A stretch of 64,000 bases of DNA from Formivibrio sp. (GTDB lineage: Bacteria; Pseudomonadota; Gammaproteobacteria; Burkholderiales; Chitinibacteraceae). Below, piece after piece: positions 46,740 to 56,323 of this stretch; position 1 is the stretch's first letter, and each line of letters starts with the position of its first letter. The translations under genes were made by a program, and so were the position numbers. Under the pieces are notes generated by a model that worked only from the letters and a program-made list of their open reading frames with translations, had not been told where the DNA came from and did not search any database. Location: NCBI GenBank assembly GCA_031291275.1, contig JARLJJ010000108.1, positions 1-64,000 on the forward strand. Reading direction: 5' to 3'.

Positions 46740-48575
46740 ATGTTTGATCTGGTACAAAAGAATAAAACCGCCGTGCAGATCGTGCTGGGCATGGTGTCGT
46801 TCGGTTTGGTGGTTGGCTTCGGTCTTAGTGGTTATAGTGCTTTCCAGCAAGGAGAGAACTTTCTGGCCAAGGTTGGCGGGGTGACTATTACCGAACGTGA
46901 TCTGGCTGAGGCGGTGAGTAATCAGACTGTCCCTGATGAAATGAAGCCTGCCGTGGTCGAGCAACTGGTTCAGCAGAAATTATTGGCGGAAGAGGCTCAT
47001 GCATTGCGGTTAAGTATTGCTGATGCCACTTTGCGTACTGTGATCTCAACAATTCCGGCTTTTCAGGTTGATGGAAAGTTCGATTCGAAGCGCTATATGG
47101 AAGTTCTCGATCAGCAACGCATGACACCTGAAAGCTTCGAGCAGAAACTTAAGCAGGATCTGATTTCTCGTCAGTTGGTTGGTGGCATTTCAACGGGTAG
47201 TTTCACTTCTGCTGCAATGCAGGATCGCATGGAGAAATTGCTCGGCGAGCGGCGTGAGGTACAGGTATCTCTGATTCCCGCTACGGATTTCGTCAAGCAG
47301 GTTGCGGTGAGTGCTGATGAGATCAAACAATACTACACCATGCATTCTGCCGAATTCAAAATGCCTGAACTGGTGAAGTTGGAGTATCTGACGCTATCGC
47401 AAACAGCACTTGCTGCCAAGCAAGACGTGAGTGAGGCTGAAATCCAGAAGTATTTTGACGAGCACAAGCAAGACATTACCAAAGAAGAACGCAAAGCACG
47501 TCATATTTTGCTGGCATTGCCCAAAGGTGCTACACCGGCGCAAAAAGCTGAGTTGAAAAAGCAGGCTGAAGCACTGTTGGTTGAAGTTAAGAAAAATGGC
47601 GCGAATTTTGCGGAAATCGCCAAGAGAAATTCCCAAGATCCCGGTTCTGCAGCCCAGGGGGGCGATCTGGGGTGGTTCTCGCATGGCATGATGGTAAAAG
47701 CATTTGATGATGCGGTTTTTGCTCTGAACAAGGGCCAGATCAGCAATGTTGTCGAGAGTGAATTTGGTTTCCATATCATCAAACTGGATGATGTGCGGAC
47801 TAAAACCCTAAATGATGCCAAGCCGGAAATTATTCAGCACCTGAAAGAGCAAAAAGCTCAAACCGCTTTTCAGTCCCAATCTGAAAAGCTCAATGAAATT
47901 GTCTATCAGCAAGCGGATAGTCTTAAGCCAGCTGCCGATGCGCTCCATCTGGAAATTCACACGAGTGACTGGGTAGGCCGACAAGGTGGTAAAGAAACAG
48001 ATTTGGCCAATCCCAAGATCGGTGAGGCGGTATTCAGCGATGATGTGCTGAACAAAAAGCACAATTCAGAACCCGTCGAGGTGGCTCCAGGAGTAATGGT
48101 GGTTGCCCGAGTAATTGAGCATAAACCTGAGCAGGTGTCACCTCTGACAGAAGCTAGCGATAAGATCGCGGCCCAATTGCGTTCCGAAAAGGCTTTCAAG
48201 CAAGCTGTTGAACAAGGTGCCAATCATCTGAAGACTCTTCAGGCTGGACAGAACGTTGATCTCAAATGGACGCAGCCCCAGGAAGTGATGCGCGTAGGCA
48301 ATCAGCAGATGGCGGAAGAGCAGGTGAAAGCCATTTTCCGAGTTCCTGCCGAAAAGCTGCCGGGATATGTGGGTGGAGAACTGAAGGGGCAGGGGTACCT
48401 TGTCTATAAAGTGGTCAAGGTTGCGCCAGCTATAGAGCTGGCTGCCGATGCCCGCCAGCAGATGAAGGATACCCTGGCCCAGATGTATGGGCAGGTAGCC
48501 ATAACGGGTTTTGTAGAAGCCCTGCGCAAGCAGATTAAAGTGGAATATAAGGCAGTAACGCCTAAGAACGAATAA
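46740..48575 (+). CDS. ppiD: peptidyl-prolyl isomerase / periplasmic chaperone PpiD
   Basis: 611 residues. A cytoplasmic start and one N-terminal membrane helix (about 16-36) anchor it, a SurA-N-like chaperone region follows (about 45-230), then one parvulin domain (about 255-350) with RKARHILLALPKG, GGDLGWFSHGMMVKAF and FGFHIIKLDDV. PpiD acts near the SecYEG exit. I start at MFDLVQKNK (46740) because the membrane helix directly follows; AAGGAG lies 11 bases upstream. A longer frame from 46659 is not family-like. Confidence 0.95.
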   Translation: MFDLVQKNKTAVQIVLGMVSFGLVVGFGLSGYSAFQQGENFLAKVGGVTITERDLAEAVSNQTVPDEMKPAVVEQLVQQKLLAEEAHALRLSIADATLRTVISTIPAFQVDGKFDSKRYMEVLDQQRMTPESFEQKLKQDLISRQLVGGISTGSFTSAAMQDRMEKLLGERREVQVSLIPATDFVKQVAVSADEIKQYYTMHSAEFKMPELVKLEYLTLSQTALAAKQDVSEAEIQKYFDEHKQDITKEERKARHILLALPKGATPAQKAELKKQAEALLVEVKKNGANFAEIAKRNSQDPGSAAQGGDLGWFSHGMMVKAFDDAVFALNKGQISNVVESEFGFHIIKLDDVRTKTLNDAKPEIIQHLKEQKAQTAFQSQSEKLNEIVYQQADSLKPAADALHLEIHTSDWVGRQGGKETDLANPKIGEAVFSDDVLNKKHNSEPVEVAPGVMVVARVIEHKPEQVSPLTEASDKIAAQLRSEKAFKQAVEQGANHLKTLQAGQNVDLKWTQPQEVMRVGNQQMAEEQVKAIFRVPAEKLPGYVGGELKGQGYLVYKVVKVAPAIELAADARQQMKDTLAQMYGQVAITGFVEALRKQIKVEYKAVTPKNE

Positions 48576-48593
48576 CATTTCAATGTTCTTCTA

Positions 48594-48623
48594 AAGCGGT
48601 AGCGAATAAGCTACCGCTTTTTT
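48594..48623 (+). terminator. terminator after ppiD
   Basis: AAGCGGTAGC-GAATAA-GCTACCGCTT, a perfect 10-bp stem followed by TTTT. Confidence 0.92.
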
Positions 48624-49041
48624 ATTGCCTACTGGCTCGAGTTTTTGCTTCTGATGCCGATATAAGGAGCATGGCAAAATCGTGGGCGCAATCGTCCATA
48701 GTTGGGGTGGGTAATGTGGCGAGCATATGATGTTGTTAGTGATTCTGATCCTCTGAATGACAAAAGCAGGCTAGGGGAAGATGGGGGCGAGTTGTCCATG
48801 GTGGCTCAATGGCATCGATGGCCATTGACTTCGCCGGTTGCGGCCATGGATGGCAATGTCCGATGTGAAAGGATAGTTCACATTCCCCCGGGTTTCTTAT
48901 CCTGGTAAGCTTGATAGGCTTTAGTGCAGTGCGTTGTTCCATGCAATCTTTCTTGTGGTAAAGTTAGCAGGTTCACTACAAGTATTGCAGGCACCGGATT
49001 CCCGGTGCGATCACTGTGTGACCATAGGTCGAGCCGTTAAC
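48624..49041. other. intergenic region between ppiD and the hydrolase gene
   Basis: No convincing gene. A 68-codon frame (48702-48908, GTG start) has no good ribosome-binding site. An inverted repeat ATGTGAA-AGGATAG-TTCACAT lies at 48863-48883; its spacing (TGTGA-N9-TCACA) is too wide for a normal CRP site. Confidence 0.5.
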
Positions 49042-49893
49042 GTGTTACTTCGCATCATTTCCTTGCTAGTCCTGCTTGGTGTGTCATTTCCCGCAAATGC
49101 CTATCGCGTTCGTATCCCTGCGGGGGATCTGCGTCTTCCTGCTGAATATCTCGCTCCGGTCCGTTCAGGCATGCCCGCAGTACTGGTTTTGCACGGCTGC
49201 GGTGGACTGTTTGCCAAATCAGGGGAAATTGGTTCTCGCATGAGTCGCATGGGTAATCTTTTGCAGGAGATGGGCTATGCCGTTCTTTATCCCGATAGCT
49301 TCACGCCGCGGGGAGTCAAGCAGGTTTGCACTTCCCGATCATCTGCCCGTATCGTGACACCACATATCCGGGCAGACGATGCGGAGGCCGCAATACGCTG
49401 GTTACGGGTGCAGAAAGATGTCGATGGCAATCGTATCGGCGTTCTGGGTTGGTCGCAGGGGGCGGATGCTGCCTTGGAGTTGCTGGGGCGTAAACACCGC
49501 TGGATAAAGGCGGCTGTGACTTATTATCCAGCTTGTCGCTCGTTTGCCAATGATAAGGATTATCGGGTCTCAGCGCCAACGCTAGTTCTGATCGGTGATC
49601 GTGATGAATGGACACCTGCGCAGGATTGCAAAAACTTGGCGACTGAAACCGGGCAAGACTTGTTCCATGTAGTGACTTATCCCGAGGCATTGCATGATTT
49701 TGATGCGCCAGTAACATATCCGTATGTAGAAAATGATATTGCGAATCGGGTCAAAGGTATGGATGGGGTACTGTCAGCCCCTGATCCCGATGTGGCGCAT
49801 GATGCCAATCGCCGTACTTTCAAATGGTTTGCGCGTTGGTTTGATCCTGAACGCGCCATTCCTGGTTTTCCGCCTAGCAAGTATGATCATTGA
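49042..49893 (+). CDS. exported dienelactone hydrolase-family protein
   Basis: 283 residues. A signal peptide (LLRIISLLVLLGVSFPANA) points to periplasmic location. The alpha/beta hydrolase core has LHGCGGLF as oxyanion region, nucleophile Ser in LGWSQGADAAL (about 165) and a late His in ALHDFD (about 235). Substrate unknown; distant to carboxymethylenebutenolidase. The start is placed at GTG 49042, just before the signal peptide; the frame extends to 48934 and a GTG at 49018 is also possible. None has a strong ribosome-binding site. Confidence 0.8.
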   Translation: MLLRIISLLVLLGVSFPANAYRVRIPAGDLRLPAEYLAPVRSGMPAVLVLHGCGGLFAKSGEIGSRMSRMGNLLQEMGYAVLYPDSFTPRGVKQVCTSRSSARIVTPHIRADDAEAAIRWLRVQKDVDGNRIGVLGWSQGADAALELLGRKHRWIKAAVTYYPACRSFANDKDYRVSAPTLVLIGDRDEWTPAQDCKNLATETGQDLFHVVTYPEALHDFDAPVTYPYVENDIANRVKGMDGVLSAPDPDVAHDANRRTFKWFARWFDPERAIPGFPPSKYDH

Positions 49894-50288
49894 GTTAGAT
49901 AAATCGGGGCTAGAGATGGTTGGTCCCATGATTGAGCTGTAATGCTTAATCGGTTCTAACTTAACCACTTCCATCGCGCCCAGTCCTGATTTCACGGAAA
50001 TTTCTTCCAATAAACATCCTAATAGACCTCACGTGTTTTCATCATGGGCGGTCAATCGCAATGAACCAAGTCCGGTATTGATTGCCATTATGCAGTTTTC
50101 CAACTATTGACATGGTCTGGTTGATCATTGTCATTGGAGTGAACTGGGCGCGAGTAATTCCCGAAGGATTGTTTCCCAGACGTCCACGATGCGAGCTTAT
50201 CTTGCGTCAACTCAATACGACGTTACAGTCATCGGTAGCCATGCCTTGAGTCGTTCAATTACAATCACCCTTTTCCCGGGAGGCCAGA
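49894..50288. other. intergenic region upstream of the mutarotase gene
   Basis: No gene seen. A perfect TTGACA occurs in ACTATTGACATGG near 50106, but without a proper -10 box; TACAAT near 50263, about 25 bases before the ATG, could be the -10 box of the mutarotase gene. Confidence 0.45.
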
Positions 50289-51194
50289 ATGTCAGACCAG
50301 ATTACTCAATTTGCCCAAACAGCCGGAGTCCGGTTGGTCAATTCCACAGAACTCTATCCTGAGTTACATCAACCCGGTGATGTCGGTCTGCCGATGTTGA
50401 TCGTTGAAAATGATCTCGGGCGTGCTGTGATTGCCTTGCAGGGGGCGCATCTGATGGCATTTCAGCCTGCTGGCAAGCGTGAAATGTTCTGGGTATCTCC
50501 GAAATGCATGCTGGAAGCCGGCAAGCCGATACGTGGCGGGATTCCGCTTTGCCTGCCTTGGTTCGGTCCGGGTGCCGATGGCACAACGCCGCATGGTTTT
50601 GCTAGATTGATGCCTTGGTCGCTGGTGGCGGCTGAAATTTGTGAAGATGGTGCGACCCGCGTGGTTCTTGAGCTCACTGGCGATGCTTCAATCGGTGGCG
50701 CCAACTGGCCGCATGCTTTCTGTTTCCGGATGGATGTTGTGGTGAGCAGTAAACTGGAACTCGCACTCGCTGCCGAGAATCTTAGCAATGAAGCTGCGCC
50801 ATTCGCTTTTGCTTTTCACACATACTTCGCGGTACCGAATGTGGCCGAGGCACGCATCTCCGGACTCGACGGTGCAACCTACATAGACAAGATGGATAAC
50901 TTTGCCCGCAAGCAGCAGCAGGGCGATGTGGCGATCAGTGCAGTGACGGATTGCATCTATCTGGATGTGGCTGCGGAACAAACCTTGAAGACCGCTGCTG
51001 GTGACGTGAAAATCGAATCTGATGCCAAGTGCGCTGTGGTCTGGAATGCTTGGACCAATGACAAAAATATCGCCGACTTGGGCGAAGGCAATCACGTGGG
51101 CTATCTGTGTGTTGAGCGCTGTGATGTGGCTGATCGTGCCATTACTTTACCCGCTGGCGGTACCTACCAGACCTGGATGATGCTTTCTTATTGA
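50289..51194 (+). CDS. yeaD: D-hexose-6-phosphate mutarotase
   Basis: 301 residues of the aldose-1-epimerase superfamily. LQGAHLMAFQPAGKREMFWVSP and IRGGIPLCLPWFG (about 80-92) are the YeaD-type signature; catalytic His is in AFAFHTYFAV (about 178) and the catalytic Glu near GYLCVERC. It interconverts alpha and beta glucose-6-phosphate. GGGAGG lies 7 bases before the ATG. A terminator follows. Confidence 0.92.
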   Translation: MSDQITQFAQTAGVRLVNSTELYPELHQPGDVGLPMLIVENDLGRAVIALQGAHLMAFQPAGKREMFWVSPKCMLEAGKPIRGGIPLCLPWFGPGADGTTPHGFARLMPWSLVAAEICEDGATRVVLELTGDASIGGANWPHAFCFRMDVVVSSKLELALAAENLSNEAAPFAFAFHTYFAVPNVAEARISGLDGATYIDKMDNFARKQQQGDVAISAVTDCIYLDVAAEQTLKTAAGDVKIESDAKCAVVWNAWTNDKNIADLGEGNHVGYLCVERCDVADRAITLPAGGTYQTWMMLSY

Positions 51195-51213
51195 GCATGT
51201 ATTCCGCGATTTG

Positions 51214-51246
51214 AAACGGCCCGTCATAATGAGGGGCCGTTTTCTT
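51214..51246 (+). terminator. terminator after the mutarotase gene
   Basis: AAACGGCCC / GGGCCGTTT closes an 11-base loop, followed by TCTTTT. Confidence 0.8.
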
Positions 51247-51257
51247 TTGGATGCCCA

Positions 51258-52742
51258 ATGCAATACCACGATCTACGCGATTTTCTGGCGCAACTCGAAA
51301 CGCTTGGCGAACTGAAGCGGGTCACTGCGCCTGTTTCACCCATCCTCGAAATGACTGAGGTGTGTGATCGCGCGCTGCGCGCAGCAGGGCCATCCATCTT
51401 GTTTGAAAATGTGACAGGCCATGGCATGCCGGTGTTAGGTAATCTATTTGGAACGCCGCGTCGCGTTGCGCTGGGTATGGGGGCCGAGGATGTTAGCGCG
51501 TTGCGTGAAATCGGGAAATTACTTGCCTACTTGAAAGAGCCTGAGCCGCCACAGGGTTTGCGAGATGCTTGGGATAAGTGGCCGATTCTTAAACAAGTTC
51601 TGAATATGGCGCCCAAAGTAGTCAAAAAGGCACCGTGCCAACAGACCGTCGTTGAAGATACTGAAGTGGATCTGGGCCAGTTGCCGATCCAGCATTGCTG
51701 GCCTGGCGATGTGGCACCGCTGATTACCTGGGGGCTGGTGGTGACGCGTGGCCCGGGCAAGAAGCGCCAGAATCTTGGCATCTATCGCCAGCAGCTTATT
51801 GATCGCAATAAGGTCATCATGCGCTGGTTGGCGCATCGCGGCGGTGCGCTGGATTTTCGTGAGCATGCCACGCTTAATCCTGGACAACCTTATCCGGTCG
51901 CAGTGGTGTTGGGCTGCGATCCTGCGACCATTCTCGCTGCGGTGACGCCGGTACCCGATGCTTTATCTGAATATCAGTTTGCAGGGCTGCTGCGTGGTGC
52001 CAAGACTGAGTTAGTGCAATGTATGGGATCTGATTTGCAGGTGCCGGCGCGTGCCGAGATCGTACTGGAAGGACATATCTATCCTGATGCCAACTCGCCA
52101 ACGGGTTTCGAGCAGGCGCTGGAAGGTCCTTATGGCGATCACACGGGTTATTACAACGAGCAGGATTGGTTCCCCGTTTTCACTGTTGACCGCATCACCA
52201 TGCGTGAGAATCCGATCTATCACAGCACTTACACTGGCAAGCCGCCGGATGAACCTGCCGTGCTGGGTGTGGCGCTCAACGAAGTGTTCGTGCCAATCCT
52301 GCAAAAGCAGTTTCCTGAGATTGTCGATTTTTATCTGCCGCCGGAAGGCTGCAGCTATCGCATGGCGGTGGTGTCAATCAAGAAACAGTACCCAGGGCAT
52401 GCCAAGCGAGTGATGTTTGGCATCTGGTCGTTTCTGCGCCAGTTCATGTATACCAAATTTATCATCGTTGTCGATGACGACGTCGATGTGCGTGACTGGA
52501 AAGAAGTTATTTGGGCGGTCACCACGCGCATGGACCCTGCGCGCGACACGACACTGGTCGAGCGCACGCCGATTGATTATCTGGATTTCGCCTCTCCAGT
52601 GAGTGGCTTGGGCAGCAAGATGGGGATGGATGCTACCAATAAATGGCCGGGCGAGACGCCACGTGAGTGGGGACGGCCAATTGAGCGCGATCCAGCGGTG
52701 ATTGCCCGGGTTGATGCTATCTGGAATTCATTGGGACTCTAG
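51258..52742 (+). CDS. ubiD: 4-hydroxy-3-polyprenylbenzoate decarboxylase
   Basis: 494 residues, as in E. coli UbiD (497). The N-terminus [14 protein letters not shown] and the prenylated-FMN/metal site regions ([34 protein letters not shown], and ESEG-type C-terminal segments) are intact. It removes the carboxyl group in ubiquinone synthesis, using the prenyl-FMN made by UbiX, which is not in the window. The DUF1992 gene starts 2 bases after the stop. Confidence 0.95.
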   Translation: MQYHDLRDFLAQLETLGELKRVTAPVSPILEMTEVCDRALRAAGPSILFENVTGHGMPVLGNLFGTPRRVALGMGAEDVSALREIGKLLAYLKEPEPPQGLRDAWDKWPILKQVLNMAPKVVKKAPCQQTVVEDTEVDLGQLPIQHCWPGDVAPLITWGLVVTRGPGKKRQNLGIYRQQLIDRNKVIMRWLAHRGGALDFREHATLNPGQPYPVAVVLGCDPATILAAVTPVPDALSEYQFAGLLRGAKTELVQCMGSDLQVPARAEIVLEGHIYPDANSPTGFEQALEGPYGDHTGYYNEQDWFPVFTVDRITMRENPIYHSTYTGKPPDEPAVLGVALNEVFVPILQKQFPEIVDFYLPPEGCSYRMAVVSIKKQYPGHAKRVMFGIWSFLRQFMYTKFIIVVDDDVDVRDWKEVIWAVTTRMDPARDTTLVERTPIDYLDFASPVSGLGSKMGMDATNKWPGETPREWGRPIERDPAVIARVDAIWNSLGL

Positions 52743-52744
52743 CT

Positions 52745-53110
52745 ATGTGGTTTTTGACGCAAATTGCCGAAAAACGCATTGAAGAAGCACGGGACCGAGG
52801 GGATCTGGATAATCTGCCAGGCAGCGGTCGGCCGTTGGATTTTGATGGCGAACCCTTGGTGCCAGAACACCAGCGCATGGCCTACCGAATTTTGAAGAAT
52901 AGTGGTTATTTACCGCCTGAGTTGGAAAAGCACAAAGAAGCCGTTGAGATTGCGCTACAGTTGGCCAAGGTTGATGCGGGCGCTGAGAAAGTACAACTGC
53001 TGGATCGGCTCGCGCGAATCAACCTGTGGTTGACTGAAACAGGCAAGCGTCAACTTGTCGTTCCTGAGAATTACACTATCCAGATCGCCAAGCATCTGTC
53101 GACACGGTAG
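52745..53110 (+). CDS. DUF1992 (DnaJ homologue-C28 conserved) domain protein
   Basis: 121 residues. The domain opens with IAEKRIEEARDRGDLDNLPGSGRPLDFD (positions 7-34) and RMAYRILKNSGYLPPELE, the recognisable DUF1992 pattern shared with E. coli YhdN and the C-terminal part of DNAJC28. No enzymatic activity is known. It is co-transcribed with ubiD. Confidence 0.88.
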   Translation: MWFLTQIAEKRIEEARDRGDLDNLPGSGRPLDFDGEPLVPEHQRMAYRILKNSGYLPPELEKHKEAVEIALQLAKVDAGAEKVQLLDRLARINLWLTETGKRQLVVPENYTIQIAKHLSTR

Positions 53111-53161
53111 CCCTTCCTGATAAAGCTTGAGCCAATAAGAACATAGAAAAGAGATTACAAC

Positions 53162-54004
53162 ATGCACCCAAGCCCATCTCGAGAGTTCCATTTTACCGAT
53201 CAAGATTTTGAAAAGGTTCGTAAAATCATTTACGACTATGCCGGCATCGCTCTTTCTCCAACCAAGCACGATATGGTTTATGGTCGGCTGGCGCGGCGTC
53301 TGCGTGCGCTGAATTTAACGACTTTTCAGCAATACCTGCAAATACTGGAGCGGGGTGACAGTAAGGAGTTCGAACTTTTTACGAATTCATTAACCACAAA
53401 TCTCACTTCGTTTTTTCGCGAGGCGCATCACTTCGATATTTTGGCGCAACATTTCCTGTCAAATAAGACGCAGGGGGCCTTTTCCATCTGGTGCTCGGCA
53501 TCCAGTACCGGCGAAGAACCTTATTCTATTGCCATCACAGCGTGTGAAGCATTTGATAGCCTGCGCCCCCCTTTGAAAATCATCGCCACGGATCTGGATA
53601 CCAATGTTTTGGAAGTCGCCAAAATGGGTATTTACAACGGTGAAGAAGTTCAAAAGCTGACACCGATGCGGGTGCAACGCTTTTTCAACAAGCTTACCGA
53701 TGGGCGCTACCAGATCAAGCAAGAATTGCGGGATATGATTGTCTACCGACGCTTGAATCTGATTGAACCCAACTGGATGATCCGCGGGCCGTTTGATGCA
53801 GTCTTCTGTCGCAATGTCATGATCTATTTTGACAAACCCACGCAGCTCAAAATTTTGCAGCGCTTTGTGCCCTTGCTGAAGAGCAGTGGGCTGCTCTTCG
53901 TTGGGCACTCGGAAAATCTGTATCACGCTAGCGATCTGTTCAAACTCCAGGGAAAAACGGTATACGAGTTGGCCAGTTCGGGATCGAGTAGCGGCGGGCG
54001 TTGA
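53162..54004 (+). CDS. cheR: chemotaxis protein methyltransferase CheR
   Basis: 280 residues. An all-helical N-terminal domain precedes the SAM domain: the motif CSASSTGEEPYSIAI (about 110-124) is the CheR version of motif I, and FDAVFCRNVMIYFDK is motif IV. It methylates glutamates of chemoreceptors. AGAGA precedes the ATG by 7 bases. No other chemotaxis genes are adjacent. It may instead modify a non-flagellar pathway's receptor. Confidence 0.93.
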   Translation: MHPSPSREFHFTDQDFEKVRKIIYDYAGIALSPTKHDMVYGRLARRLRALNLTTFQQYLQILERGDSKEFELFTNSLTTNLTSFFREAHHFDILAQHFLSNKTQGAFSIWCSASSTGEEPYSIAITACEAFDSLRPPLKIIATDLDTNVLEVAKMGIYNGEEVQKLTPMRVQRFFNKLTDGRYQIKQELRDMIVYRRLNLIEPNWMIRGPFDAVFCRNVMIYFDKPTQLKILQRFVPLLKSSGLLFVGHSENLYHASDLFKLQGKTVYELASSGSSSGGR

Positions 54005-54011
54005 TTTCTCA

Positions 54012-54761
54012 TCACTCGCGCAGCCAGTACCATACTCCCCCTATCCATTCGCGAAACGCAATACTGCTGGAATAGAGTGCACTGGCTTGTGGCAGGAAGC
54101 TGCGCACGCTGAGTGCTTCACGGTTGGTGAAGTCGGTTGGTGCGGCCGTGACTTTGAACCCAGCTGCTTCAAAAGCCCGCCGGGCACGTGCCATGTGATT
54201 GGCTGAAGTAACCAATAAAATATGACGGTCTTTAGGTAATAACAATGCCGCGCTCATGGTGGCGTTTTCGCGTGTGTCGTTTGAATGATTTTCCACCCAG
54301 CGAACGGTTGTATGGAAATCCTGTTCCAGTGCATCGCGCATCAGGTTGGCTTCAGGAATACCGCCCACAGGGGCACCACCACTAAGCAGAACCGGTTTAC
54401 CTGTCTGATGTTGCAAACGAGAAGTCAGACGCAGGCGCGCCAAAGTCACATTGTTGATGGTCTCCTCATGAGGCATGTCATGCGCGCCAAATCGTTTTCC
54501 TCCGCCCAGGCAAACAATGGCATCGATTTGCTCAAGTGCGGCATGTGTGAGCGCCGGCGCTTCGATCTGCAACATCAACCAACCGGCAACAAACGGTGTA
54601 CTCAGGGCGTAGATAAACGCCGTGGTGAGCCAACACAGCAATCGTCCAACGGCAGAGCGCCAGCACAGCAGGCCCAAGGCCAGCAGCAGGACGAACAGTC
54701 CCGGAGGCAGGAAGAAATCGCGCAGGATTTCCTTGGCCAGGAAAGAGTGAGCAAATTCCAT
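54012..54761 (-). CDS. YdcF-like DUF218 membrane-anchored protein
   Basis: 249 residues. Two N-terminal membrane helices (about 15-57) and a periplasmic DUF218 domain: AIVCLGGGKR, LLSGGAPVGGIPEA, ENHSNDTRENA and LLVTSANHMARARRAF. The family includes ElyC/SanA-type envelope proteins and binds nucleotide-like ligands. The ATG at 54761 has GGAG 8 bases upstream. It converges on cheR (8 bases apart). Confidence 0.88.
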   Translation of the reverse strand: MEFAHSFLAKEILRDFFLPPGLFVLLLALGLLCWRSAVGRLLCWLTTAFIYALSTPFVAGWLMLQIEAPALTHAALEQIDAIVCLGGGKRFGAHDMPHEETINNVTLARLRLTSRLQHQTGKPVLLSGGAPVGGIPEANLMRDALEQDFHTTVRWVENHSNDTRENATMSAALLLPKDRHILLVTSANHMARARRAFEAAGFKVTAAPTDFTNREALSVRSFLPQASALYSSSIAFREWIGGVWYWLRE

Positions 54762-54777
54762 AGTGTGTCTCCAAACG

Positions 54778-54806
54778 AAAAGGGCCGCGTTGTGAAACGC
54801 GACCCC
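54778..54806 (-). terminator. terminator of the liv operon
   Basis: GGGTCGCGTT-TCAC-AACGCGGCCC on the minus strand, a 10-bp stem with one mismatch, followed by TTTTC. It lies just past livF. Confidence 0.75.
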
Positions 54807-54834
54807 TAAGAATAGCAAGAATTGCCTGACCCAA

Positions 54835-55539
54835 TCACTCGCCCAGATAAGCTTCCTGGATTTTGGTATTCGCCAGCAGATTCTCGGCGGTATCGGACAG
54901 CGTGATTTGTCCCGATTCCATCACATAGCCTCGATTGGCCGTTTGCAGCGCGAGTTTGGCATTCTGTTCAACCAGCAACATGGTTACGCCTTCTGCGGCA
55001 ATCATGCGGATGATCTCGAAAATCTTTTGCACGATGATCGGCGCAAGCCCCATGGACGGCTCATCCAGCAACAGCAGTTTGGGGCGACTGAGCAGGGCGC
55101 GGCCAATGGCCACCATTTGTTGCTCGCCACCGGAGAGCGTACCGGCGAGTTGCTTCATTCGCTCTTTCAGGCGCGGAAAGAGTTCATAAACACGTTCCAG
55201 ATCCTGCTTGATTGCAACCTTGTCATTGCGAACATAAGCGCCCATCAGCAGATTTTCTTCCACGGTCAAGCGGCTGAAAATACCGCGGCCTTCAGGCACC
55301 ATCACCAACCCTTTGCCGACATGTTCATGCGCGGGCACACGGATGATGGATTCTCCGTTGAAAAGAATGTCGCCGCTCGCCGGTTTGACCATGCCAACCA
55401 GGGTTTTCAGCGTCGTTGTTTTGCCCGCGCCATTGGCGCCAATCAGGGCGACAAGTTCACCCTGTTTGATTTCTAAATCGATGCCTTTGACAGCATGAAT
55501 ACCGCCATAGGCGACTTTGAGATTTTTGACTTGCAGCAT
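54835..55539 (-). CDS. livF: branched-chain amino-acid ABC transporter ATPase LivF
   Basis: 234 residues. Walker A GANGAGKTT (about 38-46), signature LSGGEQQMVAIGRAL and Walker B LLLLDEPSMGLAP are typical of LivF. The start is the ATG at 55539, with AAGGA 9 bases upstream; a frame to 55572 would overlap livG. Last gene of livH-livM-livG-livF. Confidence 0.96.
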   Translation of the reverse strand: MLQVKNLKVAYGGIHAVKGIDLEIKQGELVALIGANGAGKTTTLKTLVGMVKPASGDILFNGESIIRVPAHEHVGKGLVMVPEGRGIFSRLTVEENLLMGAYVRNDKVAIKQDLERVYELFPRLKERMKQLAGTLSGGEQQMVAIGRALLSRPKLLLLDEPSMGLAPIIVQKIFEIIRMIAAEGVTMLLVEQNAKLALQTANRGYVMESGQITLSDTAENLLANTKIQEAYLGE

Positions 55540-55552
55540 CTTGCAGCTTTCC

Positions 55553-56323
55553 TTATTCCGGGGCGACGCCAAGATAGGCTTCGATCACACGCGGATTGCT
55601 CTTCACTTCTTCCGGTTTGCCCTCGGCAATTTTCTTGCCGTAATCCAGCACCGCAATGCGGTCACAGAGCCCCATCATCAATTTGACATCATGCTCAATC
55701 AGCAAAATGGTGACGCCATCGTTGCGGATCTTTTGCATCAGTAACTTGAGCTCTTCCGTCTCTTTCGGATTCATCCCGGCCGCAGGCTCATCCAGTGCCA
55801 GCAACATGGGATCGGTCGCCAGTGCGCGAGCAATTTCCAGTCGGCGCTGATCGCCGTAGGAAAGATTGCGTGCAAGTTCGTCGGCGTGTTGCGGAATACC
55901 TACGTAGTTGAGCAGTTCCACGGCACGACTGTGAATGGCGGCTTCTTCGCGACGAGCGCTGGGTTGCCGCAGTACCGCCCCGATAACCGATGCCTTGGTG
56001 CGCACGTGGCGGCCAACCATCACGTTTTCCAGTGCAGTCATATTGGCAAACAACCGGATGTTCTGAAACGTACGGGCAATACCGGATTCGACCACCACAT
56101 ACGGCTTCTGGCGGAAAAGGTTGCGGCCATTGAAGGTGAATTTACCTTCATCTGGCTGATAAAGCCCGGTGAGCACATTGAATAGCGTTGTTTTTCCGGC
56201 GCCATTAGGGCCAATCAGGCCGTAAATCTCACTCTTGTTGATGGTGAGGGCGATATCGTTAAGCGCGTGCAAACCGCCAAAGCGTTTGTGGATGCCGGAT
56301 ATTTCAAGCAATGAATTAGTCAT
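55553..56323 (-). CDS. livG: branched-chain amino-acid ABC transporter ATPase LivG
   Basis: 256 residues, the family length. Walker A GPNGAGKTT (about 39-47), signature LSYGDQRRLEIARAL, Walker B LLALDEPAAGMNP, and the LivG-specific C-terminal end. The ATG at 56323 lies inside the last codons of livM (8-base overlap), with GGAG upstream. Confidence 0.96.
   Translation of the reverse strand: MTNSLLEISGIHKRFGGLHALNDIALTINKSEIYGLIGPNGAGKTTLFNVLTGLYQPDEGKFTFNGRNLFRQKPYVVVESGIARTFQNIRLFANMTALENVMVGRHVRTKASVIGAVLRQPSARREEAAIHSRAVELLNYVGIPQHADELARNLSYGDQRRLEIARALATDPMLLALDEPAAGMNPKETEELKLLMQKIRNDGVTILLIEHDVKLMMGLCDRIAVLDYGKKIAEGKPEEVKSNPRVIEAYLGVAPE

Noticed and set aside
48863-48883. CRP-type site ATGTGAA..TTCACAT
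   Set aside because: The TGTGA and TCACA halves are 9 bases apart rather than 6, so a CRP dimer would not fit; kept only as an inverted repeat.
48702-48908. 68-codon frame downstream of ppiD
   Set aside because: No usable ribosome-binding site, rare-looking composition and direct-repeat-like DNA beneath it.
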